DNA from: Campylobacter showae
GTDB lineage: Bacteria > Campylobacterota > Campylobacteria > Campylobacterales > Campylobacteraceae
DNA: 64,000 bases
NCBI RefSeq assembly: GCF_900699785.1
Contig: NZ_LR535679.1
Coordinates: 1,302,001-1,366,000, forward strand
Direction: 5' to 3'
A program made the position numbers and the translations under genes. Below the pieces are notes generated by a model. That model was given only the letters and a program-made list of their open reading frames with translations, was not told the origin of the DNA and did not search any database. Shown piece by piece: positions 17,968 through 26,609 of the stretch. The stretch's first letter is position 1; each line of letters starts with the position of its first letter.

Positions 17968-17990
17968 CATAAAGGTGCGGGTTAGGACGC
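17968..17990. repeat. Dispersed GGTGCGGGT repeat, copy 1
   Basis: CATAAAGGTGCGGGTTAGGA, part of a ~32-base element seen again near 42171-42199 and 47082-47109. All copies lie in gaps. Confidence 0.5.
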
Positions 17991-18036
17991 AAAACAGTCA
18001 AATTTGCCGCTAAATTTAGCTTAAATTTGAGCAAAT

Positions 18037-18867
18037 TTACCCGCGCTTACCCAGAGCGAAAACAAACATCCTGCACGCCTCGCGAAACGGTTTTATCCAG
18101 CTCATCACGCGTCCAACTAACCCCCAGCGGTGTTTGTACATATTCATCATCGTGCCGATTTCCAGGCACTTTATGCGCTCTTTATCCCACGCCTCGACCT
18201 CGTCCGCGCCCGCGATACCCATCTTGATTTTTACCTCCTCTTTCATAAATTTTAGCGTGTCGTGTTTGCGTGTATTCATTTTTGTCGCGAAGTCGTTGAG
18301 TAGATCGACCAGCACCAGCCCGCTAAATCGCGCCGCCAAATTTAAGAAAAACTCCCGAAAAATCGGCTTTTCAAAAAACATCGACACGCCTTCTAGCACG
18401 AAAACAAACTTCGCGCCCGCGTGTTTTTTGGCTAACTCGTCCATCCATGCGGTTTCTAACATCGAGCAGGGTAGGCTGTAGTTTCGTGGCGCTTTTGGCA
18501 CGAGTTTGTCGCGAAGAGCTATGACGTCCGGCAAGTCAAGGTCGTAAAAGGTCGCCTCGGGGCAGAGCGGAGCTAGCCTAAGAGGCCTAGTATCAAGCCC
18601 GGCGCCGACCTGAACAATGACGGCGGCCGGGTGCTCGCGCGTAAATTTAAGTATGCAGTCGTCAAAAAATCTCGCGCGTATCACCGTGCCGACCCTGCTT
18701 AGCGTCGAGCGGTCAAATTTGGCGAAATCATAATCGATCCTGCTCGCGACGTCGCCTGAAAATTCGTCTTTTAGTATGGGGCGGACTTCCTTGTTTTCCT
18801 TGCTTCTAAAATATAAATTTATAAGTAGCGTTTCGGAGACGATATCCGCAAATGCAATCTTTTCCAT
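18037..18867 (-). CDS. SAM-dependent methyltransferase, LCM/PPM-like family
   Basis: 276 residues. The glycine-rich SAM motif VQVGAGLDTRPLRL followed by TFYDLDLPDVI is diagnostic of the leucine-carboxyl-methyltransferase-like family (bacterial Tcmp-type O-methyltransferases); a later FVLEGVSMFFE is the conserved post-motif. Bacterial members methylate small molecules or carboxylates; the substrate here is unknown. Single gene, ribosome-binding site AAAGGAAAAACGAG before the ATG at 18867, divergent from thiD. Confidence 0.88.
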   Translation of the reverse strand: MEKIAFADIVSETLLINLYFRSKENKEVRPILKDEFSGDVASRIDYDFAKFDRSTLSRVGTVIRARFFDDCILKFTREHPAAVIVQVGAGLDTRPLRLAPLCPEATFYDLDLPDVIALRDKLVPKAPRNYSLPCSMLETAWMDELAKKHAGAKFVFVLEGVSMFFEKPIFREFFLNLAARFSGLVLVDLLNDFATKMNTRKHDTLKFMKEEVKIKMGIAGADEVEAWDKERIKCLEIGTMMNMYKHRWGLVGRVMSWIKPFREACRMFVFALGKRG

Positions 18868-18973
18868 CTCGTTTTTCCTTTTTATTTTGATAATCTTTAT
18901 AGAAATTGTAGTGCAAACGGCTTTAAAAGATTATAAAATTTAGCGTTTAACTCGCTGTTAATGCAATGTCGTT

Positions 18974-18979
18974 TATAAT
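18974..18979 (+). promoter_or_regulatory. -10 box of thiD
   Basis: TATAAT 30 bases before the thiD ATG, in the divergent gap with the methyltransferase gene. Confidence 0.55.
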
Positions 18980-19008
18980 ACGGCTTTAAAAACGAAAAAA
19001 GGTAAAAA

Positions 19009-19746
19009 ATGAAAAAAATCCTCATCATCGCAGGCTCATGCAGCAACGGCGGCGCGGGACTGCAAGCCGATATCAAGGCGTGCGCGCACTTTGGCTGCTA
19101 TAGCGCGACCGCGGTCACGGCGCTAACGGCCGAAAATACGGACAAGATCAAAAATATCGTCTCGCTAGAGCCGTCCTTTATCGCCGATCAGCTCGAGATG
19201 CTCTCGGCGGAGTTTAGCTTTGATGCCGTCAAGATCGGCATGCTCTTTAACGAGCCTATCATGGACGTCGTACAGAGCTTTTTAGAGAAAAACTCCGCTC
19301 CCGTGGTGCTAGATCCCGTCTGCGTCTCGAAAATGGGGCATAAACTCATCAAAGATAGCGCCATCGAGCGGCTAAAAGAACTAATGAAATTTGCCGCCGT
19401 CACGACGCCGAACCTGCGCGAAGCAGACGTACTTTTCGGAGATGATTTTACGAATTTGCCGTGCAACGTGATCGTGAAAAAGCACATCATCGCTGGCAAA
19501 AGCATCGACACGCTCTACCGCAAGGACGGCAGCGTGCAAAACTTTGAGACGCCGCTAGCCGACCCGCTGGTTATCATAGGTGCTGGCTGCACGTTTTCTA
19601 GCTCGCTAGCCTGCCTGCTCGCTCGCGGCGAGAGCCTAGAGGGCGCCATCCAACAAGCCAAAGAGTACATCTACAACGCCATAATCACCGGCATCGACAC
19701 GAATCTAGGCGTAAGAAAACTGCTAAATCACGGGGTTAAATTTTAA
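19009..19746 (+). CDS. thiD: Hydroxymethylpyrimidine / phosphomethylpyrimidine kinase ThiD
   Basis: Phosphorylates HMP and HMP-P in thiamine synthesis. Family signatures: IAGSCSNGGAGLQADIKA (substrate loop; usually GSDSSGGAG, so the Asp is Cys and one Ser is Asn), VKIGMLF, VLDPVCVSKMGHKL, TPNLREADVL and the ATP-side GAGCTFSSSLAC with the catalytic Cys. 245 residues, a little shorter than E. coli ThiD (266). The changed SCSNGG loop leaves some doubt whether HMP-P or a related vitamer is the substrate. Monocistronic; a ThiD2-like gene lies ~7 kb downstream. Confidence 0.88.
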   Translation: MKKILIIAGSCSNGGAGLQADIKACAHFGCYSATAVTALTAENTDKIKNIVSLEPSFIADQLEMLSAEFSFDAVKIGMLFNEPIMDVVQSFLEKNSAPVVLDPVCVSKMGHKLIKDSAIERLKELMKFAAVTTPNLREADVLFGDDFTNLPCNVIVKKHIIAGKSIDTLYRKDGSVQNFETPLADPLVIIGAGCTFSSSLACLLARGESLEGAIQQAKEYIYNAIITGIDTNLGVRKLLNHGVKF

Positions 19747-19803
19747 ATTTAGCGTGCTTGACGCCGTAAATTAGACTAACAATAAAAGAATTTGCGAGGA
19801 TTT

Positions 19804-20412
19804 ATGAGTATAAGCCGTAAAACGTCTTTTATTGTTATTTTTCTAATCGCGGCGACGGCCGTCTACTTAAATTTATACGATGGACGGGAGCTGGCGCGAA
19901 ACTACGAAAAAAATCGTATCGAGATTTTAGCATTGCGCGATTTTGCGGGCGAGATTAGGCCTCGCGGAGTTTGGTTTGACCTGCGCTTGGACGGGGCACG
20001 GGTTGAGACGTTTAGCGCCGTGAATGCCGATAAAAACCAAACCGCGAGCTTTATCCGCGTAGATGAGCGAACGAGCGTGCAGGAGCCTCTGCGGATACTT
20101 GGCTGGGACGAGCAGACTTTCGGCGAACTAAAAAACAAGCTAAAAAGCGCAAACGTCATAGGTGTAAGAATTTGGGGCAACGAGGCGTTTGGAGGCGAGC
20201 GCAAGACTACGATTTATTATCGCAGTGAGGGCTTTGGTGGTGCTTATTACGAGATTTTTGACGACGCTTCGGACGAGATACTACGAGGCGACAAAGAGGC
20301 GGGTTGCGACGATAGATTTCATTCAGACGGCGTAGCTTTGATTTATGACGGCGGGGCTACCGTGGATTTTATGTGCGTAAATAAAGACGGCAAAAATATA
20401 AAGCGTAGATAA
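19804..20412 (+). CDS. Unknown membrane-anchored protein
   Basis: 202 residues. One N-terminal membrane segment (TSFIVIFLIAATAVYLNLY, residues ~6-24), then a soluble, charged domain probably outside the cytoplasm, with one Cys pair (GCDDRF, FMCVN). Start ATG 19804 with GCGAGG 6-7 bases before it; an in-frame TTG at 19792 has no such site. No family recognised. Isolated between thiD and a repeat-dense gap. Confidence 0.7.
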   Translation: MSISRKTSFIVIFLIAATAVYLNLYDGRELARNYEKNRIEILALRDFAGEIRPRGVWFDLRLDGARVETFSAVNADKNQTASFIRVDERTSVQEPLRILGWDEQTFGELKNKLKSANVIGVRIWGNEAFGGERKTTIYYRSEGFGGAYYEIFDDASDEILRGDKEAGCDDRFHSDGVALIYDGGATVDFMCVNKDGKNIKRR

Positions 20413-20696
20413 AAATCTAAATTTTAGATTTACGCTTTTAATTTTGGGTTTGGTTTGGCGGCTAAATTTGGTCCTAAACTGGGAGAGATAAATTTACGGG
20501 CGGTTTTGTTAAATTTGACTGCCGATGAGTGGGTTTCTCGGCCTAATCGTTAAATTTGGATGCGGATAACGGCGGTAAATTTAACCCATATTGTTCAAAT
20601 TTACGCCGACTTTCAAATTTGACCTAAATTTGCATTCAAATTTGCTTGCTTGTTCGGTCAAATTTAACCCGCACTCTCACTTGATCGCCGTCAAAT
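20413..20696. repeat. Dense AAATTT repeat cluster
   Basis: Twelve AAATTT cores in 284 bases, in both orientations of the extended form (GTCAAATTTAACC, GTTAAATTTGAC, TTCAAATTTGACC and similar), between two convergent genes. No gene or clear single hairpin found. This is one of the densest clusters in the window. Confidence 0.85.
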
Positions 20697-22241
20697 TTAC
20701 CTAAAGCTTATCTGTGCGTCGTCCGTGCCGTCTTCTAGCAAGATGTTGTAGCCGCCGGTATTTGGCGGGCGTTTATAGATATCTTGCGGGCGGATATCCA
20801 GCACCTCGTCGCTGAAAAACACGCATTCGCGCTCGCCCGTATCCACGTCGCGCACCCAGATTTTGCCGTCGTCCACGATCTCTTCGTCAAACTCTATCAC
20901 GCGGTTTTCGTAAATTTTGCCCAGCAGTCGCTCGTGTAAGCGGTTCTCGCGCTCAAACTCCAGCTCTGCTTGCAAGCACTCCGCCTCGTCGATGAAAATA
21001 GGCTCCAGCGCGATCTTATCGCCCTCTAGCACGCACTCGAATTTCTCCAGCGTAGAGCAGTCCACCTCGCTGCCACCCAGCCTCACGACGTCTTTGTTGC
21101 GCATGAAGTAGCGGTTGGTGAGGTTGCCCATCAGCGCCTCGTACGCCGTGCCGCCGATCGCGCGCTTAAGCAAAAACTCGTTTTGAAACGCCAGCACCAG
21201 CTCCACCTCGCACTCGCGCAGGATCTCTTCGTTTAGCTCGGTGTTCTCGCTTAGCAGCTTCGCCGACTCGTCGAGAAATAGGCTAATAGGCCTTTTTTGC
21301 TTCATCGTTACGCGCTTTAAAAGCTCGGGCAGAAAGCTGTTTAGTAGGAAGCTCAGCGCACTTTTGTCGCAGCTTGCGGCGTTAAATATCACGATCTTGC
21401 CGCTATTTAGCAGCCCTGCGATACTCGCGTCGCCCGCAGCGCCGTCTCCGTCGCCGTTTAGCGAGTCGTCGTTCATGAGGCCTAGAAACGGCGACATCAT
21501 CATCGAGTAGTTGCGAAAATCGTCTCTCGTGCGTTCGTCGCCGATGTCCTTGTAGCGGCTCGTCGCGTCCAAAAACTCGTCCGCGGTCGCTAAAAACGCG
21601 CGGTTTATCATTATCGTCTCGCGGGTGAAATTTAGCGTCGAGGAGTCGAGATTGTCGCAGATTAGATTTAGCGCGTCTTTAAACTCGAGCATCTTTTCTA
21701 GGTCTTGCGAGAGGCGCAGTATCGTAGCGACGTCAAAGGTAAAATCCCGCGCGAGCGTGCACACGTCGGCGTAAAAGGCGTCTGTGTAGCAGTCGTTTAG
21801 CGGCGTGATTTTTTTAGCGAAAATTTTAAGCGCCTTTAGCACTTTAAAAAACTCCGTCGCGATGCTCGAGCCAAACTCTTCCCAAAACTTCTCCCTCGAC
21901 TCCATCGGCTTTTTCACGCAGTTTTTAAAGTCGCGCGGCTTCATCGATGCGATGAGGTTTATCGGCGCATCTAGCCTCGCACCCACGCTCACGACGTCTT
22001 TTAGACGGCCCGCTCTGCGCGCTAGAGCCTTGATTTTGGCGCTCTCGCCGCCTTTATAATCCACGGCAAACACCGCGTAGCCTTTTTGCATGCGGTCAAG
22101 CAGATTCGGATATATCATCGCCGTCGTCTTGCCGCTGCCGGTTTCTCCGATGATGGCTGCGTGCGTGAAGTCGCTAGGTATCAGCGCGCCTTTTTTCTCC
22201 GCGTTTTCCCGCGTTCTCGTAAATCCCATTATTTTTTGCAT
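20697..22241 (-). CDS. Orphan VirD4/TraG-like P-loop ATPase
   Basis: 514 residues. Walker A is IIGETGSGKTTAM (residues ~30-42) and Walker B is ISLFLDESAKLL (~330s), the pattern of the VirD4/TraD/HerA group of DNA-pumping ATPases (coupling proteins). An N-terminal membrane anchor is absent, so it should be soluble. The C-terminal ~130 residues are acidic. Start MQKIMGFTRTRENAEKKGAL with AAGGAAAAAT upstream. None of the other type IV secretion or conjugation genes (VirB, relaxase) are nearby, and it stands alone with repeat-rich gaps on both sides. Role unknown; a chromosomal DNA-processing ATPase or a relic of an integrated element are both possible. Confidence 0.78.
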   Translation of the reverse strand: MQKIMGFTRTRENAEKKGALIPSDFTHAAIIGETGSGKTTAMIYPNLLDRMQKGYAVFAVDYKGGESAKIKALARRAGRLKDVVSVGARLDAPINLIASMKPRDFKNCVKKPMESREKFWEEFGSSIATEFFKVLKALKIFAKKITPLNDCYTDAFYADVCTLARDFTFDVATILRLSQDLEKMLEFKDALNLICDNLDSSTLNFTRETIMINRAFLATADEFLDATSRYKDIGDERTRDDFRNYSMMMSPFLGLMNDDSLNGDGDGAAGDASIAGLLNSGKIVIFNAASCDKSALSFLLNSFLPELLKRVTMKQKRPISLFLDESAKLLSENTELNEEILRECEVELVLAFQNEFLLKRAIGGTAYEALMGNLTNRYFMRNKDVVRLGGSEVDCSTLEKFECVLEGDKIALEPIFIDEAECLQAELEFERENRLHERLLGKIYENRVIEFDEEIVDDGKIWVRDVDTGERECVFFSDEVLDIRPQDIYKRPPNTGGYNILLEDGTDDAQISFR

Positions 22242-22450
22242 ATTTTTCCTTGTTGGGGGCGATTGTAACGAAATTTGGTTTAAAGATTTAAATTTGACGG
22301 GGCGGCGAGCGGGTCAAATTTACTGCGGGACGTGATGAGAATCTAGCCTGCAAAACCCGCACCGCGAAAACGCTAGATCAAATTTGAGCTTTAGCGGAGC
22401 AGGGCGGGTCATGCCGAAATTCGGCTCAAATTTGCCGCAAGCGGGCGAAA

Positions 22451-22873
22451 CTACTCCGCTTTTTTGCAGACGGCGGCCGAGTGCGTGAGCAGATCGTGCA
22501 AATTTAGTGCGTCCTTGCGAAAAAAACAGAGGCAAAGTCCGACCATGCTAACGCCTGAGAGCAAAAAGCAGATGTAACGGAGCAAAACGCGCGCAAAGCC
22601 GAGCTTGCGGCCGCTGTGTAGGTCGATGAGGTAGATATTTTGCGAGCGGTAGCCGGGCGTCTGGGCTTTGATCGCAAAAAAGGCGCAGCAGATGAGAGCG
22701 ACTGCGAAATTTGCCCCGAATATCGCGGTTTGGTTGTGCAAAAAGTCGTCTTTGCCGTCCAAAAAAACATAGGTCGTGAGGTAGTATATCGGCATCCCTA
22801 TCAAAAAAAGATCGGTGATAAAGGCCTTTACTCGCGCGCCGATGCTGGCTAGTTGCGCTTTTTGTTTCGCCAA
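22451..22873 (-). CDS. RDD-family membrane protein
   Basis: 140 residues, three to four hydrophobic segments. The N-terminus (ASIGARVKAFITDLFLIGMP) has the R...D pair of the RDD domain, followed by the conserved IKAQTPGYRSQNIYLID (usually TPGK) and, near the end, NLHDLLTHSAAV (the D..t motif). RDD proteins are poorly understood; some act as Na+/H+ antiporters. ATG 22873, ribosome-binding site AAAAGGAGT. Confidence 0.85.
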   Translation of the reverse strand: MAKQKAQLASIGARVKAFITDLFLIGMPIYYLTTYVFLDGKDDFLHNQTAIFGANFAVALICCAFFAIKAQTPGYRSQNIYLIDLHSGRKLGFARVLLRYICFLLSGVSMVGLCLCFFRKDALNLHDLLTHSAAVCKKAE

Positions 22874-23373
22874 ATTTACTCCTTTTGTTTTTATTTTCGG
22901 ACGCGTGCTTTGAGTTTTTGAGCGTCAAATTTGCTCGCTACCGACTAAATTTATGCTCTTTTACTTTTGCTGCGGCAAATTTACGTCTGCTTGTGCTGCC
23001 GCTTCGGTGCAGTAAATTTGCGGCTCGTTTCCGCGCGCCCGCCGCTTGCGCCGCCTTATCAGCCGACCTTGCCCAGCTCATAAACGAGGCTTTGGTTGCG
23101 GGCGAATTAATTTATTTTCTCGGTGCGGCGCAATCTTTATGGGTTCTGCCGTCTTTGTTTGTTTTTGGCTTTGCAGCCGTTTGCGATAATCGATAATTTT
23201 CGTCTCTCATGTTTTTGCTAGGCCTGTTTGCGCTTGATTTACTGCCCGAGATACCACAAAATTCGGCTTGCCGAGTCAAATTTGATTTGCGATCGGTTTG
23301 CGTTCATTGACGCCCGCAAAATCCGTCCAAATTTGCGGGGCTAAATCAAACATAGCCGCGAAATTTAACAAAT
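22874..23373. other. Repeat-rich gap upstream of the RDD gene
   Basis: 500 bases with many AAATTT motifs. A 103-codon plus-strand frame (22885-23196) crosses it but has no ribosome-binding site and a composition like the rest of the gap, so I do not call a gene. Confidence 0.5.
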
Positions 23374-23985
23374 TTAGTTGCCTCTGCTGCCGGGTTTTAT
23401 CGCCTTGCTTCCGTTGGCGCAGAGTGGGCAATTTGCGGGTTCGTAAATCTCAAACTCAAAGTTTCCAAGCGCGAAAAACGGCTTGTCGGCGGGTAGTTTG
23501 GCGCTAGCTTTAGCGACGCTGCCCGCTAAATTTGCGACCTTGCAAAAGCCGCGATTAGCAAGCGCGGCAAACGCCACGACCTTGCCGCCTAGGCTCTCAA
23601 TCACGCGCGCGGCCTCCAGCGCCGAGCCGCCCGTGGTGATGATGTCCTCGCAGATGACGAATCGCTCGCCTTCCCTTACCTCAAAGCCTCGTCGCAGGCT
23701 CATCACACGCTCGACTCGCTCGGTAAAGATAAAGCGCTTTTTCGCCGCGCGAGCTAGCTCGTAGCCGGCCAAAATGCCGCCTAGAGCGGGAGAACAGACG
23801 CTGTCAAACTCTACGCCCGATTTTTCGATGACGGCGGCTAGCTCGTCAGCTAGGGCGCCTGCTAGCTGCGGATCTTCGAGCACTTTGGCGCTTTGGAGAT
23901 AAAACTGCGAGTGGTTGCCGCTGCTAAGCAAAAAATGCCCCTGCAAAAACGCGCCCGCGTCCTTGTAAATTTTCTCTAAATTCAT
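23374..23985 (-). CDS. pyrE: Orotate phosphoribosyltransferase PyrE
   Basis: Transfers phosphoribose from PRPP to orotate in de novo pyrimidine synthesis. The PRPP-binding motif [21 protein letters not shown] is intact, as is the N-terminal [19 protein letters not shown] and the flexible-loop region ([15 protein letters not shown]). 203 residues. The C-terminus carries a Cys pair ([13 protein letters not shown]), frequent in this PyrE subtype. ATG 23985 with AAAGGAAAAACG upstream. It keeps the Campylobacter pyrE - frr - secG order, but 312 bases separate it from frr, so it is probably transcribed on its own. Confidence 0.96.
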   Translation of the reverse strand: MNLEKIYKDAGAFLQGHFLLSSGNHSQFYLQSAKVLEDPQLAGALADELAAVIEKSGVEFDSVCSPALGGILAGYELARAAKKRFIFTERVERVMSLRRGFEVREGERFVICEDIITTGGSALEAARVIESLGGKVVAFAALANRGFCKVANLAGSVAKASAKLPADKPFFALGNFEFEIYEPANCPLCANGSKAIKPGSRGN

Positions 23986-24263
23986 CGTTTTTCCTTTGTA
24001 AAATTTGAGCGAATTTTACCCTAAGCGCGCTTAAGCTACTATTTTTTGAGCTTTTGGCGGCTTGCGATTTTGCGTTATTATAAGCCTATGCCGAGCAAAA
24101 ACGGCTAGCAATTTTAAATTTGGATATAAAATTTTGGTAAAAGCAAGTATGGTGTGATAAATTTAAAATTTGGACGAAATAGATAAACGTGCTTTTAGGT
24201 GTAGCAAAAGCGGATTAATATTTATGTTAAACGCGAAATAGCGGAAGGTTTTTATAAAAGAAG
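23986..24263. other. Gap between frr and pyrE
   Basis: No gene found. It holds the pyrE leader at the left and the frr terminator at the right, with AT-rich sequence between. Confidence 0.5.
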
Positions 24264-24287
24264 CGGCTCGTCAAATTTAACGAGCCG
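24264..24287 (-). terminator. Intrinsic terminator after frr
   Basis: Perfect 8-bp stem CGGCTCGT/ACGAGCCG around the loop TAAATTTG (minus-strand reading), followed on the minus strand by CTTCTTTTAT. The loop is the dispersed AAATTT motif. Confidence 0.85.
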
Positions 24288-24297
24288 TACGTAAATT

Positions 24298-24855
24298 TTA
24301 AACTTTTAAAAGTTCGCTCTCTTTTTCTTTTACGAGCGAGTCGATCTTTGACGTGTAGCTGTCGGTGATCTTTTGGACTTCGTCTTGCCCTTTTTTGCTC
24401 TCGTCTTCTGTGATAGCTTTATCTTTTTCTAGCTTTTTAACCTCGTCGTTCGCGTCTTTTCTGATGTTTCTTATGCTGACTTTGGCTTTTTCACCAAATG
24501 CCTTAGCGTGCTTTGCGTTTTCTTGGCGTTGCTCGACCGTCATCGGAGGGAAAAATAGCTTCACGCTCTCGCCGTCGTTGTTCGGATTTACGCCGATATT
24601 TGCCGCAGAGATCGCTGCGGTGATAGTTTTTAGCATCGGTTTTTCCCACGGCGTTATGCTTATGGTGCTAGCATCGCTAGTTAGTACGGTGGCTACTTGG
24701 TTTAGCGGGGTTTGGCTACCGTAATAATCCACATAAATATTATCGACTATGCTTATATTTACCTTGCCTGTGCGAAGCGTGCTAAAGTCGCGTTTTAGGC
24801 CCTCGATACACTTGTCGCTATGCTCTTTTTGCTTTTTGTAAATTTCATTCAGCAT
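24298..24855 (-). CDS. frr: Ribosome recycling factor
   Basis: Splits post-termination ribosomes with EF-G. 185 residues, standard length, coiled-coil domain I ([20 protein letters not shown], and C-terminal helices rich in Lys/Glu) and domain II with [19 protein letters not shown]. The conserved [11 protein letters not shown] and RNIRKDAND are present. The start overlaps the end of the deacetylase gene by 11 bases, so frr is translated as the last gene of a secG - deacetylase - frr operon, and the terminator follows 10 bases after its stop. Confidence 0.97.
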   Translation of the reverse strand: MLNEIYKKQKEHSDKCIEGLKRDFSTLRTGKVNISIVDNIYVDYYGSQTPLNQVATVLTSDASTISITPWEKPMLKTITAAISAANIGVNPNNDGESVKLFFPPMTVEQRQENAKHAKAFGEKAKVSIRNIRKDANDEVKKLEKDKAITEDESKKGQDEVQKITDSYTSKIDSLVKEKESELLKV

Positions 24856-25807
24856 TTATATCCTTTACTAAAATTTTTGTCGTCGTTTTTCCGTTTACTT
24901 TAAGGCTCATTCTGACTTTATATCGGTCGATCGGCTTGTTAAATTTAAGCGTCATCTGTCCGTTTTCAAGCTTGACCTTTTTTGTCTGCTGTCCCGTCAT
25001 CGAGAAGTAGCCGTGCGTCGCATTCTCGTCGGTTTTGATGATAAGTTCGCTAATCTTATTATCCTTCGGATAGTCTTGCGGAAGTATCCATTCGGCTTTT
25101 AGAAATTTACTAGCAAGCGCGGATGGCAGGTGCGTACCGTTCATCGCAGGGATCCTATCTAGTTCATGCAGATCGCTATCTGCCGCGACTGCGCCAGAGT
25201 TTTGGCTGAGTATCACCTCGATACCGTGCTCTATCGCGACGTCGCGTACCCTGTCGTTATATTCGCCGAAAGGATAGGCGAAATATCGCGGCTTGTAGCC
25301 CATATTTTTTTCAAATTTGCCTATGCCGTCCTCAAAGTCGTTTTTTAATTTTTCCTCGTTAAGACCGACCATGTGTAAGTGACCGTAGGAGTGATAGCCG
25401 ACTTCGCCGTATTTTTCGATCTCTTTGATCTGCTCAAAGGTCATAAAGTCGCCGTATTTTCGTGCGGTAGCCTCGACGTAAATCATCAGCGCAAACGGAT
25501 ATCCGTACTCTAAAAATATCGGCAAGCCTTTTTCGTAAAAGCTCTTGTAGCCGTCGTCTACGGTTAAAACAACCCAATTATCAGATACCGGCTCGCCGTT
25601 TTTTATCGCGTCCACGAGCTTTGAAAGCGGGATGACCTCGTAGCCTTTTTCTTTAAAATAGTCAAACTGTTCGCGTAAATTTTTGCTAGAGATGTTGGTA
25701 GTCGGGTGTCTATCGTCGTCAAATCTGTGATAGTTAAAGATATGCGCATCTGCAAGCGCAAACTGCGCCATTGCAAAAAATGCAAGCGCGGAAACTAATT
25801 TTTTCAT
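24845..25807 (-). CDS. Secreted polysaccharide deacetylase-family protein
   Basis: 320 residues. N-terminal signal peptide ([19 protein letters not shown]), then a NodB-homology domain: [23 protein letters not shown] (catalytic Asp-Asp), [10 protein letters not shown] (metal His) and [16 protein letters not shown]-terminal ~90-residue beta-rich part follows, reminiscent of the PgaB-type fold. Members remove N-acetyl groups from peptidoglycan or exopolysaccharide at the cell surface; the substrate is not known here. Its placement between secG (9 bases) and frr (11-base overlap) ties its expression to housekeeping genes. Confidence 0.9.
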   Translation of the reverse strand: MKKLVSALAFFAMAQFALADAHIFNYHRFDDDRHPTTNISSKNLREQFDYFKEKGYEVIPLSKLVDAIKNGEPVSDNWVVLTVDDGYKSFYEKGLPIFLEYGYPFALMIYVEATARKYGDFMTFEQIKEIEKYGEVGYHSYGHLHMVGLNEEKLKNDFEDGIGKFEKNMGYKPRYFAYPFGEYNDRVRDVAIEHGIEVILSQNSGAVAADSDLHELDRIPAMNGTHLPSALASKFLKAEWILPQDYPKDNKISELIIKTDENATHGYFSMTGQQTKKVKLENGQMTLKFNKPIDRYKVRMSLKVNGKTTTKILVKDINAE

Positions 25808-25816
25808 TGACGCTCC

Positions 25817-26164
25817 TTATTTTTGCTCGCTTACCGGAGCCTCTGGAGCTGCAGGAGCGCTAGGAGCTTGCGGAACGACTGCCTCTGGAGCCGCAGGTAG
25901 CGACGAAGTATCGACGCTATCTATGAGAGATTTGCTGCTTTGAGTGTTGTAAACATAGCTTAGCGCTAGGGTATTTAGGATAAATAAAACGCCCACTACG
26001 AAGGTAAATTTGGCCAAAAATCCGGCCGGTCCTTTTGCGCCAAATAGGCTTTCGTTGCTGCCGCTATACGCGCCCAGTCCGATAGAGGAACTTTTCTGAA
26101 GCAAAACGGCGATCGTCAAAACTACCGCGAAAATAAACTGCAATACTAAAAAAAGCGAATCCAT
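25817..26164 (-). CDS. secG: Protein translocase subunit SecG
   Basis: 115 residues; two membrane helices (FLVLQFIFAVVLTIAVLLQ, and LAKFTFVVGVLFILNTLALS) flank the conserved QKSSSIGLGAYSG...LFGAKGPAGFL loop. It assists SecYE-SecA protein export at the inner membrane. The C-terminal tail is an unusual Ala/Pro/Val-rich stretch (AAPEAVVPQAPSAPAAPEAP) likely to be cytoplasmic or disordered. First gene of the operon with the deacetylase and frr; the -10 box lies just upstream. Confidence 0.94.
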   Translation of the reverse strand: MDSLFLVLQFIFAVVLTIAVLLQKSSSIGLGAYSGSNESLFGAKGPAGFLAKFTFVVGVLFILNTLALSYVYNTQSSKSLIDSVDTSSLPAAPEAVVPQAPSAPAAPEAPVSEQK

Positions 26165-26197
26165 AAAAATCCTTTTAAATTTTCAAAATTAGTCGCG

Positions 26198-26203
26198 ATT
26201 ATA
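26198..26203 (-). promoter_or_regulatory. -10 box of the secG operon
   Basis: Minus-strand TATAAT (context AGTATAATCG) 34 bases before the secG ATG, with AAAAGGATT as ribosome-binding site. Confidence 0.6.
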
Positions 26204-26225
26204 CTAAAAAAGTTTTGAATTTGGG

Positions 26226-26609
26226 TTAAATTTCTTTTTCTATCTCATAAAGTTCGTAGCGCACGGCCTTAAAAATCTCGGAAATTTTAACGTCGATGAG
26301 CTTAAAACACTCCTCTAAAACCCTTGCGCTTTCTTGCGCGCGTTTGATGTTGGCGGTTTGTAAATCGTCCAAATTTAGGCGGATTTGCTCGTCTTTTAGG
26401 CTCGGTTTTAGCACGTCGTTTGCGGCGTCGCGAAATTTTAAGAATTCTTTTTGCGGGATTTTTGCTTTGTGGCGGAGATTTTTGATTTTTTTAGCGAGGG
26501 CTAGGTCGTCAAAGCCGTAACGTCTGACGTCCTCGACGACTCTAAGCCCTTCTTTTAAGCGGTTTAAATTTGCGTCTATTACGCGGTAGAGCCGCTCATC
26601 GTTAGTCAT
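26226..26609 (-). CDS. ThiD2-like (ThiE N-terminal-type) protein
   Basis: 127 residues, all helical, with the signature RLYRVIDANLNRLKEGLRVV and RHKAKI, then ANIKRAQESARVLEE. This domain is known as the N-terminal ThiD2 unit fused to ThiE in cyanobacteria and as a separate protein elsewhere, often annotated as thiamine-phosphate pyrophosphorylase although it lacks the ThiE barrel. It may have HMP-P kinase activity; not proven here. Its ATG overlaps the end of the BI-1 gene (ATGACTAA), so the two are translated together. Confidence 0.82.
   Translation of the reverse strand: MTNDERLYRVIDANLNRLKEGLRVVEDVRRYGFDDLALAKKIKNLRHKAKIPQKEFLKFRDAANDVLKPSLKDEQIRLNLDDLQTANIKRAQESARVLEECFKLIDVKISEIFKAVRYELYEIEKEI

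Noticed and set aside
22885..23196. 103-codon plus-strand frame in the gap between RDD and pyrE genes
   Set aside because: No ribosome-binding site, composition as in the gap, several AAATTT words.
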